A stretch of 64,000 nucleotides of DNA. Source: Xenorhabdus kozodoii (GTDB lineage: Bacteria; Pseudomonadota; Gammaproteobacteria; Enterobacterales; Enterobacteriaceae). Of this stretch, positions 60,310 through 64,000 are shown piece after piece. The notes beneath the pieces are model-generated. The model ran no database searches. It saw only the letters and a program-made list of their open reading frames with translations, and was not told the origin of the DNA. The position numbers and the translations under genes were made by a program. Position 1 is the stretch's first letter, and every line of letters begins with the position of its first letter. The DNA is taken from NCBI RefSeq assembly GCF_002632875.1, contig NZ_NJCX01000016.1:1-64000 (forward strand). The letters run 5' to 3'.

Positions 60310-60553
60310 GATTACCTCTTGATATTTATAATCTTATTGAGAAACATAGCTTTATTACAAAACTCTGCTCACATATCTGTATATGCCAGATTAACTATAC
60401 CGTGTATAGATCAACTAATTCAAATATCCGATTTATTGAGTTTTGGATTGTTACCATTTTGTTTTCAAATGTTATGGTTGAGGTTTATTCTGACCAGAAA
60501 ATAATTTCACTATGGAAATAATTGGTAAGTCTAAGTGTCTATAGGGGGTCGAG

Positions 60554-60793
60554 ATGGCTGAACAATTAGAATTCTTTGCTATTCCAAACCCTTGTCGAGG
60601 AATTTGTGAATCTGATCCCCGTGGTTTTTGCCGGGGGTGTTATCGTAGTAGGGAAGAGCGATTTACCTGGATGAAATTATCGGATAGTGAAAAAAGAAAA
60701 ATATTGCGGTTATGTCACCAGAGGTATCTAAGAGGATTGAGAAAAAAGGCGATTGAAGAAGGTTTTATGCCAGAACAACCCGATTTATTTTAA
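60554..60793 (+). CDS. ydhL: DUF1289 family protein YdhL
   Basis: 79 residues with a four-cysteine signature: NPCRGICESDPRGFCRGCYR, then SREERFTWMKLSDSEKRKIL and RLCHQRYLR. Four closely spaced cysteines suggest a metal or Fe-S site. GGGG precedes the ATG. Family function unknown. It stands alone between gloA and slyA. Confidence 0.85.
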   Translation: MAEQLEFFAIPNPCRGICESDPRGFCRGCYRSREERFTWMKLSDSEKRKILRLCHQRYLRGLRKKAIEEGFMPEQPDLF

Positions 60794-61277
60794 TTTTATT
60801 CTGAATTGTATAAAAATTATCACTTATGTGAGGTGTCGTTTAGGAACGTCGTAAAAATTAGAAATATCACCCGCAATAAAGAGTATATTAAATATGCTAT
60901 ATTTCTTTTATTTGACATAAGTCACTTTAAAATATCACTTATGTTGATTAATTCAGATATTTTAGTAAAAACCTCTTAATAAAGAATTATTTATTGAACA
61001 ATAAAAGAGCTATTTGGTTATCTTATTGTTTTTTATATTATTTATTTTGATATTATTAATCTCTGTAAGAGAAAAATGATATTAATGTAAAAATATATAG
61101 ATTAGTATTTGGATGGCGGTTATTCTTATAGAACTTTAACCGAATGGAAATGGATATATTTTGGGGGATTGTACTTTTTTTGTTGATATTTGAGCTTACA
61201 ATAGTTTAGTTGGAAGATTATGTTATACAGTTTATATCGTTGGTGGATTAATGCGCGATTTTATTCGGTGAGCCGTA

Positions 61278-61359
61278 CAATTTCGCTCTTTAGGGCGACG
61301 AAGATGTCAACGCTAAGTAACACGCCAACGCAACACTAATTAGGTAATTAGCGAAATTG
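61278..61359 (+). promoter_or_regulatory. Possible three-way-junction RNA leader upstream of slyA
   Basis: Outer arms CAATTTCGCT (61278-61287) and AGCGAAATTG (61350-61359) pair perfectly over 10 bp. Inside are GGCG (61294-61297)/CGCC (61322-61325) and CTAATTA/TAATTAG (61336-61351). The last stem overlaps the outer right arm by two bases, so the two compete at the edge. I recognise no riboswitch family. Confidence 0.35.
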
Positions 61360-61400
61360 CTGACCCTGCTAATGTAAGCATGATATAGAGTGCGTATCTA

Positions 61401-61416
61401 TTATTCATATGAATAA
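61401..61416. promoter_or_regulatory. 16-bp perfect palindrome upstream of slyA
   Basis: TTATTCATATGAATAA is self-complementary over its full length and lies 55 bases before the slyA start. SlyA/MarR proteins bind AT-rich palindromes, often their own promoter. Autoregulation is inferred. Confidence 0.5.
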
Positions 61417-61471
61417 ACTGATTGGATAATTCATTAAGGTTATATGAGTCTCTAATTATAAGGAGGGGTAA

Positions 61472-61909
61472 TTGGAATTGACATTGGGATCAGACCTGGC
61501 ACGTTTAGTCCGTATTTGGCGCGCATTAATTGATCATCGTTTGAAACCGTTGAAATTAACTCAGACACATTGGGTTACTCTATACAATATTAGTCAACTG
61601 CCACCAGAGCAGTCACAGATACAGCTCGCAAAAGCGATTGGTATTGAGCAACCCTCTTTGGTGAGAACGCTTGATCAATTAGAAGAAAAGAGATTGATTA
61701 CACGCCATACATGCGCCAATGATCGACGTGCAAAAAGAATCAAATTAACCACAGAATCGGAAAAATTTATTAAAGAAGTAGATAGTGTTATTGATTCGAC
61801 AAGGAAAGAAATTTTGCAGGGAATTACTCATGATGAGTTAATTCTGCTTGCTTCTGTAATAAAGAAAATTGAAAAAAATATTAACCAATTGCACAAACAG
61901 GTAATATAA
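61472..61909 (+). CDS. slyA: MarR-family regulator SlyA
   Basis: 145 residues with a TTG start at 61472; AGGAGG five bases before it supports this. [20 protein letters not shown] and [20 protein letters not shown] are near-identical to E. coli SlyA. Winged [23 protein letters not shown] then [20 protein letters not shown]. It regulates virulence, symbiosis and envelope genes in related bacteria by relieving H-NS repression. It is followed by a terminator and then convergent slyB. Confidence 0.93.
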   Translation: MELTLGSDLARLVRIWRALIDHRLKPLKLTQTHWVTLYNISQLPPEQSQIQLAKAIGIEQPSLVRTLDQLEEKRLITRHTCANDRRAKRIKLTTESEKFIKEVDSVIDSTRKEILQGITHDELILLASVIKKIEKNINQLHKQVI

Positions 61910-61921
61910 AAATTAAATTAT

Positions 61922-61967
61922 AAAATCGCGGTCCAGATCTCATTACTGGTAAACCGCGATTTTTTTT
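61922..61967 (+). terminator. slyA/slyB bidirectional terminator
   Basis: ATCGCGGT and ACCGCGAT pair with an inner CCAG/CTGG stem, followed by TTTTTTT on the plus strand. Confidence 0.85.
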
Positions 61968-61988
61968 GTGTTGTATTATTTGAACATG

Positions 61989-62462
61989 TTAGAGAGGTGA
62001 TACAGTCAAAGAGTCTCCGCTGTTTGCAATTCTGACACGTTGCCCTTTGTTGAATACGAGGCTGTCTAACTTTTGTACTACGATGATGTTTCTTCCGCTA
62101 TCCATACGAATTTCCAACTCAACACCTTTCGTTTGGTCTATAGCACCTTCGATTTTTTGGCCAGCCAGACCGCCAGCAAGAGCACCTGCGGCTGTGGCAA
62201 GCCTTTGACCAGAACCATCACCAACCGTATTACCTAGCAGGCCTCCCAAAACGGCACCACCAATGAGACCTAACATATTAGGATCGCCAGATTGTTTGCC
62301 TTTAATCGTGACAGGCCGTACAGACAAAATGGTGCCATAGGTTACAGTTTGGGCTTGTTTGGCTTGACCAACAGAGTAAGTATCACCAGAAAGTGCTCCC
62401 ATGTCTGCACAGCCAGACAACGTGGTTACGACAACTGCGCCAACCAGGAAACGTTTTAACAT
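61989..62462 (-). CDS. slyB: Outer-membrane lipoprotein SlyB
   Basis: 157 residues from the ATG at 62462. MLKRFLVGAVVVTTLSGC has a lipobox (LSGC). A Gly-rich glycine-zipper region, LGLIGGAVLGGLLGNTVGDG and LATAAGALAGGLAGQ (about 65-110), precedes the C-terminal beta domain (GVELEIRMDSGRNIIVVQKL). SlyB forms oligomers around outer-membrane proteins under stress. E. coli slyB is PhoP-regulated; no convincing PhoP box is visible here. Confidence 0.93.
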   Translation of the reverse strand: MLKRFLVGAVVVTTLSGCADMGALSGDTYSVGQAKQAQTVTYGTILSVRPVTIKGKQSGDPNMLGLIGGAVLGGLLGNTVGDGSGQRLATAAGALAGGLAGQKIEGAIDQTKGVELEIRMDSGRNIIVVQKLDSLVFNKGQRVRIANSGDSLTVSPL

Positions 62463-62816
62463 AGTCACTCCTATTTTTAATGCCTGATAGGAAAGCCTGA
62501 TAATAAACTTATAACCAAGCGTTCAGCTACTATTGTGAGCAGCAGATACTATTGCTAGTGGCAGAACCCATTAATTTGCCTGCCACCAATGATGCATCTC
62601 TACATAATATAATAAATGCTTACGGAGAACTCCGAAAGGAATAATTCCTGACCGAAAGCTTAGCATGTTTTGTGAAGAACTTTCCAAAACTCAGATTTTG
62701 TCACTGATAATGATCGTTAAAGATATATAGTCCAAATAGATGTGTTTTATAGTTTACGCAAGATTGAATGTAATCCACATGTTAAATGTAATCCATTAGT
62801 TAATAGGGGAGTGTTT
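62463..62816. other. slyB-anmK divergent region
   Basis: 354 bp with no gene. Only a short GGAG-AA-CTCC hairpin near 62624 is visible. The anmK ribosome site GGGGAG is at its right end. Confidence 0.3.
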
Positions 62817-63926
62817 ATGAAGTCAGGACGTTATATTGGTGTGATGTCTGGCACCAGCATGGATGGGGTTGATGTTATTTTGGCGCAGATTAGTGATAAC
62901 GCTGTGATTCAACAAGAGAGTTATAGCCACCCTTTTCCGTCAGATCTTAAGCAAAAATTACTTTCCATTTGTCAAGGGCAGCAGACGACATTATCAATGG
63001 TCGGGAGATTTGACTACGAGCTGGGTACGCTTTTTGCACAAGCTGTTCAAGGGTTGCTGAATAAAGCCGGGCTGACTGCAAAAGAAATTATAGCCATCGG
63101 CTGTCATGGGCAGACCGTATGGCATGAGCCGGATGGTGAAAAACCTTTTACCATGCAAATTGGTGACAATAACCGTGTAGCCGCATTGACCAATATTACA
63201 ACAGTCGGTGATTTCAGACGGCGTGACATGGCTTATGGTGGTCAGGGTGCCCCTTTGGTGCCAGCATTCCATATGGCAGTGTTGGGGCATCCTACAGAAA
63301 GACGCATCATTTTAAACATTGGTGGAATAGCCAATATCTCCGCACTTCTGCCTAATTCTACCGTTAAAGGATATGATACCGGGCCAGGTAACATGCTGAT
63401 GGATGCCTGGACATGGCGGCATAAGCAGTTGCCTTACGACAAAGATGCCCTGTGGGCCAGTGAAGGTGCTGTTGATGGATCTTTGTTACAAAAAATGCTT
63501 TCTGATCCCTATTTCGCACGTACTGCACCGAAGAGTACAGGGCGTGAATATTTTAATCTGGCATGGCTGGAAAAGCAGTTGGCGGATTTTCCAGATATTG
63601 CCCCAGTTGATGTTCAAGCAACATTGGCTGAATTAACGGCTGTGAGCATTGCCCAGCAAGTTATGTTAAATGATGGGTGTGATCGTCTTCTGGTCTGTGG
63701 CGGTGGGGCGCGTAATCCACTCGTGATGAGCCGGTTATCAGATTTATTGCCAGGTACTGAAGTCGCTACAACAGACAAATATGGACTGAGTGGTGACGAT
63801 ATGGAAGCGCTGGCATTTGCCTGGCTGGCATTTAGAACAATGTCTGGATTATCTGGTAATTTGCCATCAGTGACTGGTGCAGATAGGGAAACGATTTTAG
63901 GGGCAATTTACCCGGTCGTCAGATAA
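62817..63926 (+). CDS. anmK: Anhydro-N-acetylmuramic acid kinase
   Basis: 369 residues from the ATG at 62817, preceded by GGGGAG; the frame reads 25 codons further up. [20 protein letters not shown] is the ATP-binding signature, followed by [11 protein letters not shown] with catalytic Asp later in [20 protein letters not shown], and NIGGIANIS. It phosphorylates and opens 1,6-anhydroMurNAc, which comes from peptidoglycan turnover (as from EmtA). Length as in E. coli. Confidence 0.95.
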   Translation: MKSGRYIGVMSGTSMDGVDVILAQISDNAVIQQESYSHPFPSDLKQKLLSICQGQQTTLSMVGRFDYELGTLFAQAVQGLLNKAGLTAKEIIAIGCHGQTVWHEPDGEKPFTMQIGDNNRVAALTNITTVGDFRRRDMAYGGQGAPLVPAFHMAVLGHPTERRIILNIGGIANISALLPNSTVKGYDTGPGNMLMDAWTWRHKQLPYDKDALWASEGAVDGSLLQKMLSDPYFARTAPKSTGREYFNLAWLEKQLADFPDIAPVDVQATLAELTAVSIAQQVMLNDGCDRLLVCGGGARNPLVMSRLSDLLPGTEVATTDKYGLSGDDMEALAFAWLAFRTMSGLSGNLPSVTGADRETILGAIYPVVR

Positions 63927-64000
63927 TTGGTGGGATAATGGTCAATTAACAGATGATCATGATTAGAAGACAATTAGCTAACAGATAACAATGGTATGCT

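Larger units (their letters stand above)
60794..61471. other. 678-bp AT-rich region before slyA
   Basis: No gene visible. 60794-61250 is very AT-rich and may be bent DNA. 61278-61359 is a possible structured RNA and 61401-61416 a palindrome; both are listed separately. Confidence 0.4.

Noticed and set aside
62480-62530. PhoP box upstream of slyB
   Set aside because: GGTTA and GTTTA occur but with an 8-base period, not 11.

Overview
The window is a chromosomal segment of a gamma-proteobacterium of the Xenorhabdus/Photorhabdus group (Morganellaceae). Gene order is nearly colinear with the Escherichia coli thrS to anmK region: yniBA, thrS-infC-rpmI-rplT-pheMST-ihfA-btuCD, nlpC, aroH-ppsR-ppsA, rprA-ydiK-ydiJ-menI, ldtE-lpp-pykF, two tRNA-Val genes, mdtK-ribE-cfa, punCR-purR-ynhF-sodB-grxD-rnt-gloA-ydhL-slyAB-anmK. 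Entomopathogen-type features are the moderate to low GC content, a yfe/sit metal transporter, a seven-gene arn (pbg) lipid A operon between btuD and nlpC, a haem uptake operon, and about 105-bp palindromic intergenic repeats. The genus is an inference; no database was searched.

Layout. Positions 1-3180 are an AT-rich accessory stretch: the end of a phage tail-fibre gene, a two-gene operon resembling lambda RexA/RexB (soluble protein plus four-helix membrane protein, overlapping), a secreted cysteine-rich protein, and phage-like intergenic debris with inverted repeats. Positions 3383-8720 hold yniB, yniA and the Fur-boxed yfeABCD operon. Positions 8956-19496 hold emtA, the thrS/IF3/L35/L20 operon with its translational operator, pheST with the pheM attenuator, ihfA and btuCD. 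Positions 19645-27094 hold arnBCADTEF (4-amino-4-deoxy-arabinose on lipid A), followed by nlpC and a MarA-like regulator. Positions 28331-35230 hold an unknown membrane protein and the hmuRSTUV haem operon, with an upstream hemP that appears frameshifted.

The rest is housekeeping: aroH, the ppsR/ppsA pair, a divergent rprA small RNA, ydiK/ydiJ/menI, ldtE, lpp, pykF, tRNA-Val x2, mdtK/ribE, cfa, punC/punR, purR, the mini-protein ynhF, sodB, grxD, rnt, gloA, ydhL, slyA, slyB and anmK. Compared with E. coli, the suf operon is missing between menI and ldtE. btuE, nemRA and ydhP are missing from their usual positions too.

Main points for follow-up: the Rex-like module (309-1764), the frameshifted hemP (34977-35182), the divergent rprA (40330-40437), the palindromic repeat family including one symmetric copy, and a possible three-way-junction RNA upstream of slyA. 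All family comparisons are from memory of the reference proteins; no alignment was computed.
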